Below are positions 11,002-22,321 of a stretch of 64,000 bases of DNA, one piece after another; within the stretch, counting starts at the first letter, position 1; every line of letters starts with the position of its first letter. Source of the DNA: Eremomyces bilateralis CBS 781.70 (taxonomy: Eukaryota > Ascomycota > Dothideomycetes > Eremomycetales > Eremomycetaceae). The stretch spans positions 1-64,000 of the forward strand of contig NW_022985108.1 in NCBI RefSeq assembly GCF_010015585.1. The letters run 5' to 3'. Under the pieces are notes generated by a model. It was not told the DNA's origin. It saw only the letters and a program-made list of their open reading frames with translations, and did not search any database. Made by a program: the position numbers and the translations under genes.

Positions 11002-11397
11002 TATGAGCGACTCTTTCGAGAGAAGAGAGTTGTTTTCGGTGGATTGCGAGTCGAGTCGGATCGAGGCGAGGAACTTGTTCTCTGCAGATGGTGGTGTGAG
11101 GTGGGTGTTGAAGTTGAAGTTGGAAGCAGCTCGCGATGTTGCGGAAGCTGCGATTGGGGCTTGGCATGGTTGACACCTCAGGCTTCAAGGCCAATACCTC
11201 GATTCCTGGTCACTCACATCTGATCCTGAGCTCCAGCTCCATCTAACCTTGGATATCCGTATTCTCCATCCAACTGCGCATTGCTTGCGCATTGCTTGTG
11301 CTTTTCGTTCTTTACTTCTCGCTGTACACTTCTTCCACCGCTCTTTTGGTTGAATCACACTCCCACATCTCCGCGAACCGCTTAACCCAGAGAATCC
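11002..11397. promoter_or_regulatory. Shared divergent promoter region of Cox9 and TAF8
   Basis: 396 bp separate the start codons of two divergent genes. Pyrimidine-rich stretches precede the TAF8 start (11300-11397). No definite TATA box was seen. Confidence 0.5.
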
Positions 11398-12438
11398 ATG
11401 CCTGGCATCAAGATGGAGTCGGGTCCAATGCAAGGTCTCAAGCGGCGCTCTCCCGACGATTATGAGCGACTGACGAATGGCGACCATCCGGCGAAGCGTC
11501 AGAAGAAAGTCATCCGTGCCTTGAAATACAAACAACCCTTTGCGGAACTCGCGCTTGAATCTCCGCAAGATGACAGCGTCTTTCACGCGCAGCTCGTTCG
11601 GTCCATATCAACCGTCCTCACACGAGTCGGGTTCGATGGCGCAAAACCATCAGCCTTGGAATCCTTTCGATCCGAGGTGCAAGAATGTATGGAGATCAAC
11701 AGGCCTATCTCGATGCCTTGATCTCAGTACTGATGCTTCACAGATATGCTTCACTTCCTTGGCACGGTTCGCGCATCGATGACCAATAGTCGGAGAACCC
11801 ACCCGATACCACAGGACTTCGTCCTCGCACTCGTCAATTCGGGAATTACACCTTCAGAGCTGCTCGGTCATCTTGACCATCACCTACCCCCTGAGGTCTC
11901 ACTCCCTCCGCTCCAAGCCGCTCCCCGAGAGACAGATACCGTTCCTAAGCGCGATCTGTTCTCCATCGACGCTGCAGACACCACCAAGCGGCGATTCATC
12001 CCTGCAACCATGCCACATTACCCAAGCAAACACACCTGGCAGTCCACACCCACCGTCATATCCCGGATCACTGACCCGCTGCAAATCCGCGAGAAATCCA
12101 CCCAGGAAGGCATCGTCGCCGAGCAGGCGCTCCGCAAACTCGTCGCGGCACGACAGCGTGGCGCCGCGAACAAGACCTTCGGCGAAGGGCACAAGACGCA
12201 GAAACGGGAGTTAGAGAGACGGTGGGAAGACGGGATGATGGAGATGATTCGGATGGACGACGAGGAGGCGAGGAGGCAGAGAGTAGACTTTGAGGGAGAT
12301 GCGGACATGGGGGCTGGGGATGTGGATGTTATGAACGCGGCCGCAGAGGCATCGAACGGTGCGTTTGGGGTGGATACTGGGATGGTTGTTAATTGGGATA
12401 GGAAGTATTGGAGGGCTGGTGCCCAAGGACTGGGTTAG
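11398..12438 (+). CDS. taf8: TFIID subunit 8 (TAF8-like)
   Basis: Two exons (11398-11686, 11744-12438) with a 57-bp intron give 327 residues. Residues about 55-140 form a histone-fold of the bromodomain-associated type (HAQLVRSISTVLTRVGFDGA, then LHFLGTVRASMTNSRRTHPI). The downstream TAF8 signature follows at about 195-245: MPHYPSKHTWQSTPTVISRI followed by TDPLQIREKSTQEGIVAEQA. The C-terminus is acidic and charged. TAF8 pairs with TAF10 in TFIID and promotes RNA polymerase II initiation. A basic patch near residues 25-45 (KRRSPDD, PAKRQKK) may be a nuclear signal. The gene is divergent from Cox9. Frame continuity across the intron (QEYMLHF) supports the splice. Confidence 0.85.
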
Positions 12439-12764
12439 GGAAGGTCGCGGAGGATCTTCAAAGGATTGTATGATTCGAAACATGAAGTCACGATTATATG
12501 TACTAGTATACTTTAGCATGCTGCGGGGGACCAGCTGGGCAGGTATTGATGGTTGTGAAGCCATTCGTGGACGGATGCACCAATATCACCGGGAAGCAAA
12601 GATGCACCGCTACAGACATGAATCCACAGCAATTGGAAATAAAAAATCATGAATCCTGCTTCAATTTCTCAAAAGACGTGACTTCTACCGTCAAATTCCC
12701 TGCACACCTACACGTCGCTGTGAGCAATCACCTCCACGATTCCACCTCCGAAACTCAGCTCGAC
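12439..12764. other. Intergenic between convergent TAF8 and Som1
   Basis: About 325 bp with only chance open frames; it must contain both 3' untranslated regions. Confidence 0.5.
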
Positions 12765-12989
12765 TTACTTCCGAAACAACCTGATCACCGGCTTACATAC
12801 GATCCTCCGCGTCACCGCATCGCCTGTATCCTGAACCGCCACATCGCAGTTATACTGCGCCATTTCCATCAACGGGCATTCTTCGAATTTCAACGGAACC
12901 TTGCGCACTTTGCCGTCCCGGGACACCGCCCAGTGCTGAAGTCGTTCGGGGAGTTCGGACGGGAGGAAGGCGTCGGGTTCGATGGGCAT
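12765..12989 (-). CDS. som1: Mitochondrial inner-membrane peptidase complex subunit Som1
   Basis: A single exon of 74 codons starts MPIEPDAFLPSELPERLQHW. The second half holds the Som1 signature: ECPLMEMAQYNCDV, then RRIVCKPVIRLFRK at the C-terminus, with three cysteines and the terminal 'CxPxxRLFR' pattern. In yeast, Som1 works with the Imp1/Imp2 protease that trims intermembrane-space proteins, so this product is expected in mitochondria. It is head-to-head with the XRCC2-like gene, with only 104 bp between start codons. An upstream frame could add an exon, but the ATG at 12989 already fits family length (about 70-110 residues). Confidence 0.75.
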   Translation of the reverse strand: MPIEPDAFLPSELPERLQHWAVSRDGKVRKVPLKFEECPLMEMAQYNCDVAVQDTGDAVTRRIVCKPVIRLFRK

Positions 12990-13093
12990 GACGAGATTTG
13001 TGCTGGTCTGAAAACGAAGAAGGGCGAATCAAGATTAGGGAGGGGAGAAATGCGTCTTGGTTTGGTTATTAAGAGCTAGGACGTGCGGTAGAG
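12990..13093. promoter_or_regulatory. Very short shared promoter of Som1 and the XRCC2-like gene
   Basis: Only 104 bp lie between the two divergent start codons, so the two transcripts must share or overlap their initiation regions. No TATA box is visible. Confidence 0.55.
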
Positions 13094-14660
13094 ATGAGCG
13101 TGGAGGAATTTGGTCGGAGGGTGTTGGGAGAGGTGAAGGAGACGAATCTTGCTGAGGTGAGCTGGAATTTCGATATTGGAGATGCCCCTGAAGTCACGAA
13201 GACGTAAAATCACATATTCTTCTCTTTGAGTTATAGCTTTCTCAAGATATTCGTAAAGCTCGGGGCTACATCATTCTGCCTGCATAAATTTTATAGATCC
13301 ACATTCTAACATCTCCCAGCTCTTCGCCATCGCCCTGAACCAGCTCCCCCCCTCTCCTCCACCACCACCCACCCCTTTCCACCGCCTCCTCTCTCGTATC
13401 GACCACCCCAAACCTCCTTCAGGTTCCTCCCCCTCAGAGCACCCTTCTCCAGCTGTCATCTCCCTCACGTCCCTCACCCCCGAGTCCGGAAAATCCCACC
13501 TCATCTACCACCTCTTCACCCACGCCCTCCTGCCATCCACGTTCAACGGTATCCCACTCCATGGCGCCCACTCTACCGCGGTCCTCCTCGATACGGAAGG
13601 CAGCTTCTCAGCGATACGTCTCGCGCAGGTGATGACACACTACATCAAAACGTGCGCTCAATATACGCCCCCGTCTCAGCCTCCTTCCCAAGGCCCTTCA
13701 CTCCCATCAACTCCCACCAACAACCATCCCACTCCCACCAATCTCCCCACTGAGCATGAACTCGACTCCTTAATCCTCTCATCCATCCACCACCTCCACA
13801 TCTTCCGCCCCCAATCCTTCCCCTCACTACTCGCCACTGTGCGTGAGCTGCCCACGTATCTCGCGAACCGGTCCAACCACGACTCTGCGGGCAGAGAGCT
13901 GTGGGGTGTAGTGTTGGATTCCGCGGATGCGTTTGCGTGGGAGGTGAGGGCGGAGTTGGAGCGGGAGCGGTTCGAGGAGGTGGTGCGAGAGAAGTTTGGG
14001 AGGGGTGTGGAGGGCGAGGACGAGAGATGGCGGGAGGGGGGTGAATGCCGGACGGAAGTGATTGGGGGAGGAGAAACGAGCGAGGCAGAGCGGGACGCAA
14101 CTGAGAGCTATGGCGAGCAGATCGACCAACCCACCCGAAACCCACCCACCGACAGCGGCAACCACCCCCATCCAACCTCATCCGCAAAACCTGGTCCATA
14201 CACCTCCCTCCTCACCGCCCTCTCCCACCTCTCCCGTCGCTACCGCTGCCGCATCATCACCACAACCTCCGCCACCCGCCACCTCTCCCCCCCACCCTCC
14301 GATCCCCGCCTTCCATACCAACGCATCCACACGCTACGCTCGCCGCTTCCGGAGAAATGGAACGCGTGGCATAATGTCCGCGTATTGATTGAGCGGGAGG
14401 CATTGGGGCGGAGGCGGGTGAAGAGCGTAGAGGAGGCGAGGGAGGAGGAGGGGAAGTGGTTGGAGCAGGGGAGATGTGGGGTGCTAGTGGGGAGCGATTG
14501 GCGGAGGATGGGGAATGTCGTGGAGGGGGGTCATGGGAGGTGGGAAGAGGAGATAGCGGGGCCGGAGGAGTTTTGGGGGGAGGTTGGGAGGGCGCAGAGA
14601 GGTTGGGTGATGAGGGTTGGGAGGGAGGGGGTAGAGATTGGGGTTGGGGCGGATGAATAG
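13094..14660 (+). CDS. RecA-fold DNA repair protein, XRCC2-like Rad51 paralogue
   Basis: Exon 1 (13094-13156, MSVEEFGRRVLGEVKETNLA) joins exon 2 (13320-14660) across a 163-bp intron, giving 467 residues in frame. A Walker A-type loop (SLTSLTPESGKSHLIYHLFT, around residue 75) and a Walker B-type strand (TAVLLDTEGSFSAIRLAQVM, around residue 110) have the spacing and wording of XRCC2. A later stretch (TSLLTALSHLSRRYRCRIIT) fits the beta-strand that precedes the core's end. Low-complexity P/S/T and E/R-rich segments fill the loops. XRCC2 relatives act in homologous recombination with other Rad51 paralogues. The GC-rich bias produces long antisense frames that should be ignored. Intron 1 is longer than its neighbours, so an extra small exon is possible. 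Confidence 0.7.
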
Positions 14661-15063
14661 AGAGAAGGGGGTAATGGGTGATGGTATGAGGGAATGCATG
14701 CACATGATGCTAAATGGGAGGGTACATGGTGACACAGGTAGTGAACGATGAAACGATACACGACGCTTACGACGGATGTGCGATGCACGACGTACATATT
14801 ATCTGATGTATGTGTATCGGAATGTAGAGTTAGGTGATTATTGTACATCCATTATGCCGAGAAGAACCCAACAGGACCGAAGGACCTCTCTCGCGAGGGT
14901 GGAGATTATCGACAATTAGGTAGGAAAGGAGAACCCTGGCTCATGCGCAGATGGGTATCAATGGGCCGTCTCGTCATGCGCATCCAATGTCAGGTGTCGC
15001 CAGAAAGTGCTGCAAACCGGAAGGGAGAAGAAGGGACGTAGGAAGGGATTGTGGCGGAGGCCG
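14661..15063. other. Intergenic between convergent XRCC2-like and epimerase genes
   Basis: About 400 bp without coding signal, holding the 3' ends of both genes. Confidence 0.5.
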
Positions 15064-16645
15064 TCATGGCCACCAATTCATCTTCTTGTAGCTTTCAATC
15101 ACCGCTTCCACTTCGGTTGTTGTCAATTGCGGATGGTCGTAACTAATTTCCAGAAATTAGCCGGGTCCTTCATCCGTCCGCTCTGGTTTCGCAAACTATT
15201 GTAGATCGATGGGAAATGAGGAAGGAAGCTCACCTAAACCCCGTTGCAATCTCGAACGCGCTCCCATCCAAACTCAAATCCGTGTCTTTTAGCAACTCCT
15301 TCTCCATGTACGGATTTAGCGGCGTCGCCTGTGTGATATTGGCCTTCATCTCCAGTTCAGCCCACGGATCCAACGTCTCGTCATTCACATCCTCGACCAC
15401 GCTGTCAAGGTGCATACGCGCGAACGTAGAAATGATATGCCCCTGGAATCCGGTCGGAATCGCGAAGATTTCGTGAACGATGGTGGCGAAAGTCCCTTGT
15501 GCTGTACTTTTCATCAGCTCGAAGTTCTCAAAATGGTGTGGACGTGGAGATGAAACTTACTCGTCCCACCATGATCCACGATATTAAAAATCGGCGCCGG
15601 CTTCACCTCTCCCTTCTCCGCATACCACCCCGCCGCCGTCCACAACGCCCGCGCCACGTCCTCCACGTGCACTGTATTCTGCCGCAGGTCTTTATCCCAC
15701 AACCACTTCATCTCCTTCTCCAAATACTGATACACCCGCGCCATGCACAGCGCCGTGCTCAGATACTTCGCCGTATACGGCCCATACACGTGCGCCAGCC
15801 GCATCACCACCAAATTCAGCCCCTCCACCTTCGCCAGGTCTTCTTCGGCCTGAAGCTTCCACTTGGCGAGCTTCAGGTATGGCTTGACCTTTGCGTTCTC
15901 TTTTCGTGGCGCAGGGTCCGGTTTGTACACCATGCCGGTGGAGAGCTCCAGGAAGCATTTGATACGCCGCTTTGCGGCCTCGCGGCCGAGGGATAGGGAG
16001 AGGTTGTAGGAACGGACTTTGTAGACTTCGTCTTCTTGAGCGTAGCGGGTGTCGCCGCCGCAGTTGAAGACATAGTCGAATTGGGCGTCTGAGGGGCGGT
16101 CGAAGATGCGGGAGAGGTTCTCTGAAGGTCAGGAAAAGGCGATGTCAGCTTACGGACGACAAATGGCATGTTTCGGTGTACACCAAAATAAGGGATCGGG
16201 CGTAGTAGGGAAAGTAGAGATTGGCAGACTCACGTTCTTGAGAGGCATCTGCCTGCATGAAGTTGTCTTTCGATACGGCTTTAGAGAACTCCGGGGCTAG
16301 CCAGGCGAGTTCGGGAAGCTGCTTGTCAACGAGGCGGACTTCGGAAGCGAGGTGATTATTGTGGATGTGTAAAGCGAGGAAGCGGCCGACATAGCCTGTA
16401 GCAAAGTAAAACATCGTCAGCGCTGCTCAAGAAGAACTCGTTTCATGTCGTGGAGATGTATATCCGTCGATTGAACGTGCAGCAGCATGAGCAGTCTTCC
16501 CAGCGAACTCGACGCTTCAAGACGAATCCATGGTCTGCATGTATGATCCCTCAAACATGAATTGAATCAAGCACATACCCAAAGCTCCAACTATCAGCAC
16601 CGATGGCTTCGTTGAACAGGCGCCGTCGTTCTGAGCATCCGCCAT
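15064..16645 (-). CDS. NAD-dependent epimerase/dehydratase (extended SDR family)
   Basis: Five exons (complement of 15064-15142, 15234-15501, 15561-16121, 16234-16395, 16579-16645) join exactly to 378 residues. The Rossmann nucleotide-binding start is VLIVGALGYVGRFLALHIHN, with the GxxGxxG glycines split by intron 1. Later come FDYVFNCGGDTRYAQEDEVY, a serine-rich strand with the catalytic tyrosine (FLELSTGMVYKPD), a downstream lysine (KLAKWKLQAEEDLAK) and RLAHVYGPY. This is the extended short-chain dehydrogenase layout, in a clade widespread in ascomycetes with unknown substrate. The C-terminus ends YKKMNWWP. The active-site pair looks like Y-x-K at unusual spacing, so activity is likely but unproved. 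Confidence 0.82.
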
Positions 16646-19376
16646 TGCTCGAGGTTCACAACGCTGGCTTATTTACTCGAATAAGGGTATCGTCCAATAT
16701 TTAGATGCTCACTCGCACAGAAACAAGATCTCAATGCACACAACAGCAAAGAACAACAGGAAGGTAACAGTAGTATTAACAATGAGGGGTATGGAAGGTC
16801 GTACACAACAATGATGGCTAACCGCGACAACGTATTAGCAATTGGAGGAAAGTAAGATACGTCAAAGACGGAACTAAAAAGAGGGGGATTAGCGCAATGA
16901 TATGCACTTGCGGATAACGGGAAATGGGACATGCGACATGCAAGTCACGCATCCACGACGCTTTGAAGGTCGTAATCAAACATTGACTCGGCAAGGGTCA
17001 TCACCAGATGCAGCCACAATTGGGGGAGAAGGAAGAACTACCGAGATGGATGGTCAAATCTGGCCGATTCGGTGGTTATTGTTGAATATTGAATAATTGA
17101 ACCGATGAGAAGGCTACGGAGTCTATACTGGCTTGGTGGATGGATGATGGTGGTTGAGAAGACGGGAGATAACTCAGATCGGTGCATCCGTAAGGCATAG
17201 ATCGAACATATGGGACTCTATTTGCTTGAAACCATACATTCAACCCTTCATCCTTTGCATCTTCCAACCACAGTTTCTTTCCCCCGATCCCTAATACCCA
17301 GTTGATATGCATGCTTATTGCATGATCTGTGCCGTGCAGGATCAGGATACAGCGCGGAAAACTGAATTCCCCGCCCCTGGAGGCCGCATTCCGGCATACG
17401 ATGTGCAGACGCCACTGACATTACACTCCATTTAGCGAGCTGCCGGTGCTCTCCCATGTCCCCATTTCAACCAACTGTATCGCCTTATTATTCGACTATC
17501 GACGCCCGCCAGGGGCCCCCTCCGAGACCCAGACCAACCGGTGCCATGCCTAGTTAATCCATCAGCACCGGCATGGCCCCGATCTCCAGGTCCATCCCTC
17601 CCGTCCGTTTCGGCCCTCGACGGGTGTAACAGATCCCCCGCTGCCCTGAGACTCCACCGCCAGTGGCGTCCACATCCTCGCTTCGTGACACATCTCGTGA
17701 TCGATTACCTGGTCGATAGCCCATTGTGTTCTACGGGACCTGCATTCGTGGCTGGAGAGGCGTCAACTGATCGTTGTTTTGACCCGGATAAATCCTCAGA
17801 TGGGGTTGTTTAAGCGGTTGGATCCATGACTCTCTCCTGCTGGATTTACATCGATGATCTAATGGATTCAATTCCAAATATTGTGATGTTTAGTGCGATC
17901 TCCTCCTCGCACCATCGTCCACGCTAGAGTATGGATAGCGGAAGCAATCTCTGATTTACACACGGCATTTCGGCTGGTCCCGCGGATATCAGTGACGGCG
18001 TCCCTAGGCTTCCAAATTGTTTCTTGACATTTGCTTAGAATATTGATGTTCACGCGCAGGCTAGTTCACGTTTCCCATTTCCCTTTTTGAGTCCCATGCA
18101 CACATTGTTGATTGCCAACGGCCGTGCAGAAAGCAGTATATTGCGTTAGGCTCAAGCTAAGGGGTTGGTCGATCATCCGAAGTAGATGACGAGACAACCT
18201 GATGCCATGCATAGTGGATCTACTAGTTATAAAATCACCTCGAAGATTAGAAAGATAAGTGAAATGTAGATGAATTTCTCATACCGTTATCGTCGGAATC
18301 ATTTATCTTATCACTCGAGCTGCTGCCCCAGCCACGCCCCAAAGGGCTTCGGATACACTGGTTTCCGGGGTCGATCTGTTGGGTTCCCGTGTAAAGCAGC
18401 CAAGCAACAAAGGCGTCAAGCCCACCTCCGCAATGTGGCAGAGGTTAACAAGAGTGCGTCGGACCCAATACTGAAATGCGGGGAATTTATCTTTCCCAGC
18501 ATTGGAGCGTCATGGCTGCGCCGCTACCACCTCTATGTGCCCGAGATGCGGATGATGCACTGATCATGGCAGGGGGGCATCAGATCGGTGATGACAGTAG
18601 AGCCATCCAGCCAGGTGAAGTCCGGTTGAGCAACCGTGAGATCCTTGGCCTTGCCTGTTCATTGTTTAGTAGCTCAGGTCTGCCAATGTCCATGGTCGCC
18701 TGGGACAGAGGAGTTTTCCTTCTTTTGACTTAGCAGATGGAGATAGAAGGACTGCTCCGGTTGATCTCCTTTCTAATGATTGCTGGAATCAGCCACAGTT
18801 ATAAGATATTCAAGTTAGAGTGTTTCTTCTCTATCCCAGTTTTGACTATAGTCTCATAAAGCCTATGCCACAATCAATCGTCGTCACTAAGTATCCCTTA
18901 GGTAACATGCAAAATAGCTTTGACCAACAAAAAGAAAGCAATCCATCTAATATTTGAAGTTCGCCGGTATCTGGTTGTCCGGATCGACAGCCCGAGAACT
19001 ATCAGGCTGATATACACCAAGCCGGATCTGAGCCATATGCTTTGCCTAGAGAAGGATGTGGGCAAGATGCAACGATCTTCGACTCTACGAGATTAATCTA
19101 AAGGGAATTAACACAAGGCAGAGCAATTAGAGAGCTTTCGTAAGTCCTTTGTGTTGAACAGAGCACATAAATACTACACTGCTGTCAACCTACCCATCTA
19201 TTTCCTGGTAAATCACGCCTCTTGGAGTGAAAAAATGAAATTCTCTATGCACGACCCTTGTGGTTACACTTCAAATCATAACCCGTCGAACGGATCCCAT
19301 CAGGCATCTTCTTCGACGCAGTCTGGGTTGGGAATGACCATGATTCAACCGCTGGAAATGAAGGGCTAGCAAAAGG
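16646..19376. other. Gene-poor stretch (16.6-19.4 kb)
   Basis: No family motif was found on either strand. Frames reach only about 100 codons and conflict with each other. A GC-rich patch at 17500-17800 contains a short stem, gccatgcc at about 17542 against ggcatggc near 17570, of unclear meaning. The left end includes the epimerase promoter. Confidence 0.5.
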
Positions 19377-19994
19377 CAGCCAGCCCACCGTCCCGTGCTG
19401 CTGATGAGTCCACTGCCAGCAAATCGGACGAGCGTCTAGGAATCGATTACCATATCACAAGCAAGTGGACTAGCTTCGTCGCCGTTGAGAAGACAAAGAT
19501 GGTGGAAACATATGCTCGGCTATATTGCGCCCCCGCATGACGAGCACGCGATGCTACCCGAATTTCGCAACGCACCCGGCACTACGATCGAGATGACATT
19601 GTATCGCCGCATGCCACGGGTTCTTCATAAATGGAGCCGAGAAGGCAGGGATACTCGCCGTATGCGATTATGCGTGGATGCCAACGACACTCTCACGCTA
19701 CAGGGTATAATTTCCGGCCAAGAAGCATTCGGTGAATTTGAACTAGGTGATGAGCAACAAAGCATCTGGTCCTGGAAACAGATATGTGTCTTCAACGAAA
19801 CCGTTACCATCATTCTTGCCCTTCGAAAACTGCCAGATGTGGTCCTGAAAGGTATCTGCGGGACATCACTACTCACGGTATATACCAGGAACAAGTTTCC
19901 GGAAGGCAAGGAGCTATGGGAACTAGTCATCAACAAGGCAGAGCGATGGCTAGCTACGGCAGTCCCTGACGAAGATACTAGAAAGAAAATTTGA
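19377..19994 (+). pseudogene. Fragment of a VIT/von Willebrand A-domain protein gene
   Basis: One frame reads LGIDYHITSKWTSFVAVEKT from 19437, matching the fungal VIT/vWA pattern 'LGxxYxLxSKxTSFVAV'. After a stop, a second frame (from 19485) continues for 169 codons. It ends with GKELWELVINKAERWLAT, which fits the C-terminal part of the same family. The N-terminal VIT and vWA domains are missing, so this is a truncated, broken copy. It stands alone in a gene-poor stretch. The 169-codon frame could also be mispredicted as a small gene. Confidence 0.6.
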
Positions 19995-20597
19995 AAGGCC
20001 GCCGAGGAAGCACAGAATTGGAAAGCAGGCGACTAGGAGTCCACGGAAACTTTCCTGGTTGTGATGGTTGACGGCATTCTTGCAATCTCGATTGAGGTGA
20101 TATTGTCCTGTCTTGCTAAGACAGCGAAGAATTGGAACGGGAAATTCGACAAAGCATACGTTCAAATATGGACTTTACTTAGCATATATTTAAACAAGAC
20201 GGCCTTGAGAAATGAAAACTGGCTACGATGTGCAGAATGAAGTTGACGTTGATGCAAATAGTAGACTCGTATTCAAATGTTGGCCGTGTAGCACTCAGTG
20301 AATACCCCTCCACGCGGAAGATGCGTTGGCAGATTCATTTATCCTTCAAAATGGTATCAAACCATGGTAAGATGTAATAATTCAAGCAAGGAACTACTTC
20401 AATGGTATGAAGGTGATAGAAGTGGAATGTAATGAAGTGGTTTAGTTAGCACCATGAAGGCAGAGATGTATTAGGGGGAGAAAGCATCGGAGAATGTTCG
20501 GCTTCAATTTCAGTCTCCAATATCAGACATCATCGATATTCTAATCATAAAACTTCCAAAATGCCATAGAACTTGCGTTATACCACAACTGGACTTC
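19995..20597. other. Intergenic with Mrf1 promoter
   Basis: About 600 A/T-leaning bases without coding signal, directly upstream of the release-factor gene. Confidence 0.5.
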
Positions 20598-22031
20598 ATG
20601 AAAGGGGTGACAACGCTGAGATGGCTCAAGTACAGCCATACAGTGCCTGTCCGTGTCTCACGAGGAGTGGAAATACCTAGACTATGGCGACAAGCCCGAC
20701 AACGATGTCCCCGTCCATACAATATCCAACAACTCCGATATAGCTCTAGTCAGTATCCTTTGCTAATTCCAATTGACCATACTAATGTCCGATATATAGG
20801 TCCTAGGACCCCCTCCACTAACCCCTCAATCTCTCCCATCCTCCTCACCCGCGCCTCATCTCTCGTGTCCGAACATGCGCGCCTCACCACCCAACTCTCC
20901 GCCTCCTACGACCTCCCCACCGCCAAACGCGTCGGCGAACTCACCCCAATCGCCAGCGCCCTCACCTCGTACCAATCCGCCCACGAAGCCGTCACAACCC
21001 TCGACTCCTTCCTATCCGACCCAACCACCGACCCGGAACTTCTCCCCCTCGCTGAAGCAGACCTCCCAGACGCCATAAACGACTTCAAAACCAGCACGAC
21101 CGCTCTCCTCGCCTCCCTTCTCCCCCCGCACCCATTCGGGAACCTTCCCTGCCTGCTTGAAATTCGGCCCGGCGCCGGCGGGCAAGAAGCTTTCCTGTTC
21201 GCGGGGGACCTGTTCCGGATGTACAAAGCCTACTGCTCCGCACACAACCTCCCCTGCACGGTTCTCAAATACGAGACGGCGGATGGTATCTCCGATCCGA
21301 ACGGCGCGGAGGCACCTCTACAAGAAGGCGTGATAGAAATCGGGCAGGAGGGCGCATACGGTTTACTACGGACTGAAGCCGGCGTCCACCGCGTCCAGCG
21401 GGTCCCGGCGACCGAGGCGAAAGGTCGGACCCACACGAGCTCCGCAGCGGTGATGGTACTCCCGAGTTTCCCAGCCACGTCGACCGGCGAAGAAGGGGCG
21501 ATCGACGTGAACGACCCGAACAGCGACTACTACGTGGACCCCAAAGAGGTCCGGACGGACATCATGCGGGCGAGCGGGGCGGGCGGCCAACACGTGAACA
21601 AGACGGAAAGTGCGGTGCGGTTGCTGCACGGGCCGACAGGGATCGTGGTGTCGATGCAGGATTCGCGGAGCCAGCATCAGAATCGGGAGAAGGCGTGGCA
21701 GGTGATGCGGGCGCGGATTGCGGAGAAGCGGAGGGAGGCGCGGGAGGAGGAGGAGGCGAGGTTGCGGAGTAGTGTTATTGGGGTGGCGAAGGTGGGGAGG
21801 GAGCATAAGGTGCGGACGTATAATTGGCAACAGAGGAGGGTGACGGATCATCGGAGTGGGTGGAGTGAGCAGCGGTTGGGGAGCGTGTTGGAGGGTGGGG
21901 AGGGGTTGGAGGACTGTATGAAGAGCGTGAGGGGATGGATGATTGAGCGAGAGGTGGAGGCTCTAGTGGCAATGGATGAGGCGCAGGAGAAGGGGAAGAC
22001 GAAGACGAAATCCAAATCCAAATCGAAGTAG
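20598..22031 (+). CDS. mrf1: Mitochondrial peptide chain release factor 1
   Basis: The frame from 20598 gives up to 477 residues. Its first about 50 residues are basic and end RYSSS, a typical mitochondrial targeting sequence. The release-factor core follows: EIRPGAGGQEAFLFAGDLFR, then AGVHRVQRVPATEAKGRTHT. The catalytic loop RASGAGGQHVNKTESAVRLL carries the GGQ motif that triggers peptidyl-tRNA hydrolysis. A classical small intron probably lies at 20749-20799 (51 bp, in frame, ending gatatatag, branch site actaat). If removed, the protein is 460 residues, and either form keeps the frame. It releases finished chains from mitochondrial ribosomes at UAA/UAG. It is convergent with bck1. Confidence 0.92.
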   Translation: MKGVTTLRWLKYSHTVPVRVSRGVEIPRLWRQARQRCPRPYNIQQLRYSSSQYPLLIPIDHTNVRYIGPRTPSTNPSISPILLTRASSLVSEHARLTTQLSASYDLPTAKRVGELTPIASALTSYQSAHEAVTTLDSFLSDPTTDPELLPLAEADLPDAINDFKTSTTALLASLLPPHPFGNLPCLLEIRPGAGGQEAFLFAGDLFRMYKAYCSAHNLPCTVLKYETADGISDPNGAEAPLQEGVIEIGQEGAYGLLRTEAGVHRVQRVPATEAKGRTHTSSAAVMVLPSFPATSTGEEGAIDVNDPNSDYYVDPKEVRTDIMRASGAGGQHVNKTESAVRLLHGPTGIVVSMQDSRSQHQNREKAWQVMRARIAEKRREAREEEEARLRSSVIGVAKVGREHKVRTYNWQQRRVTDHRSGWSEQRLGSVLEGGEGLEDCMKSVRGWMIEREVEALVAMDEAQEKGKTKTKSKSKSK

Positions 22032-22321
22032 ATGTAGGAGATGGTCCGGAGTTGAATAATGTACGGACTATTTGTAGTTGGAAGATACCCAGGATCGTGG
22101 CAATGTAGTCACATTGTACTTAAATATCCCCGCAGGCGATCTCCATCGCCCGTCTTGTAACAATAGATGAATCCTCTCATGAAGAGCAACTCATAAACAT
22201 ATAGTCATGAATCCTTTAGAATGAACTCCCTTCTGTCACCCGTCACTAGAGACCAATTCATCATGGGTATATATCGAAGCATATCCTACCAAGAGACCAA
22301 AAATGAACTCCCATCAACTCG
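22032..22321. other. Intergenic between convergent mrf1 and bck1
   Basis: 290 bp holding both 3' ends. The word atgaactccc occurs twice (22221 and 22303 areas), otherwise no structure is seen. Confidence 0.5.
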
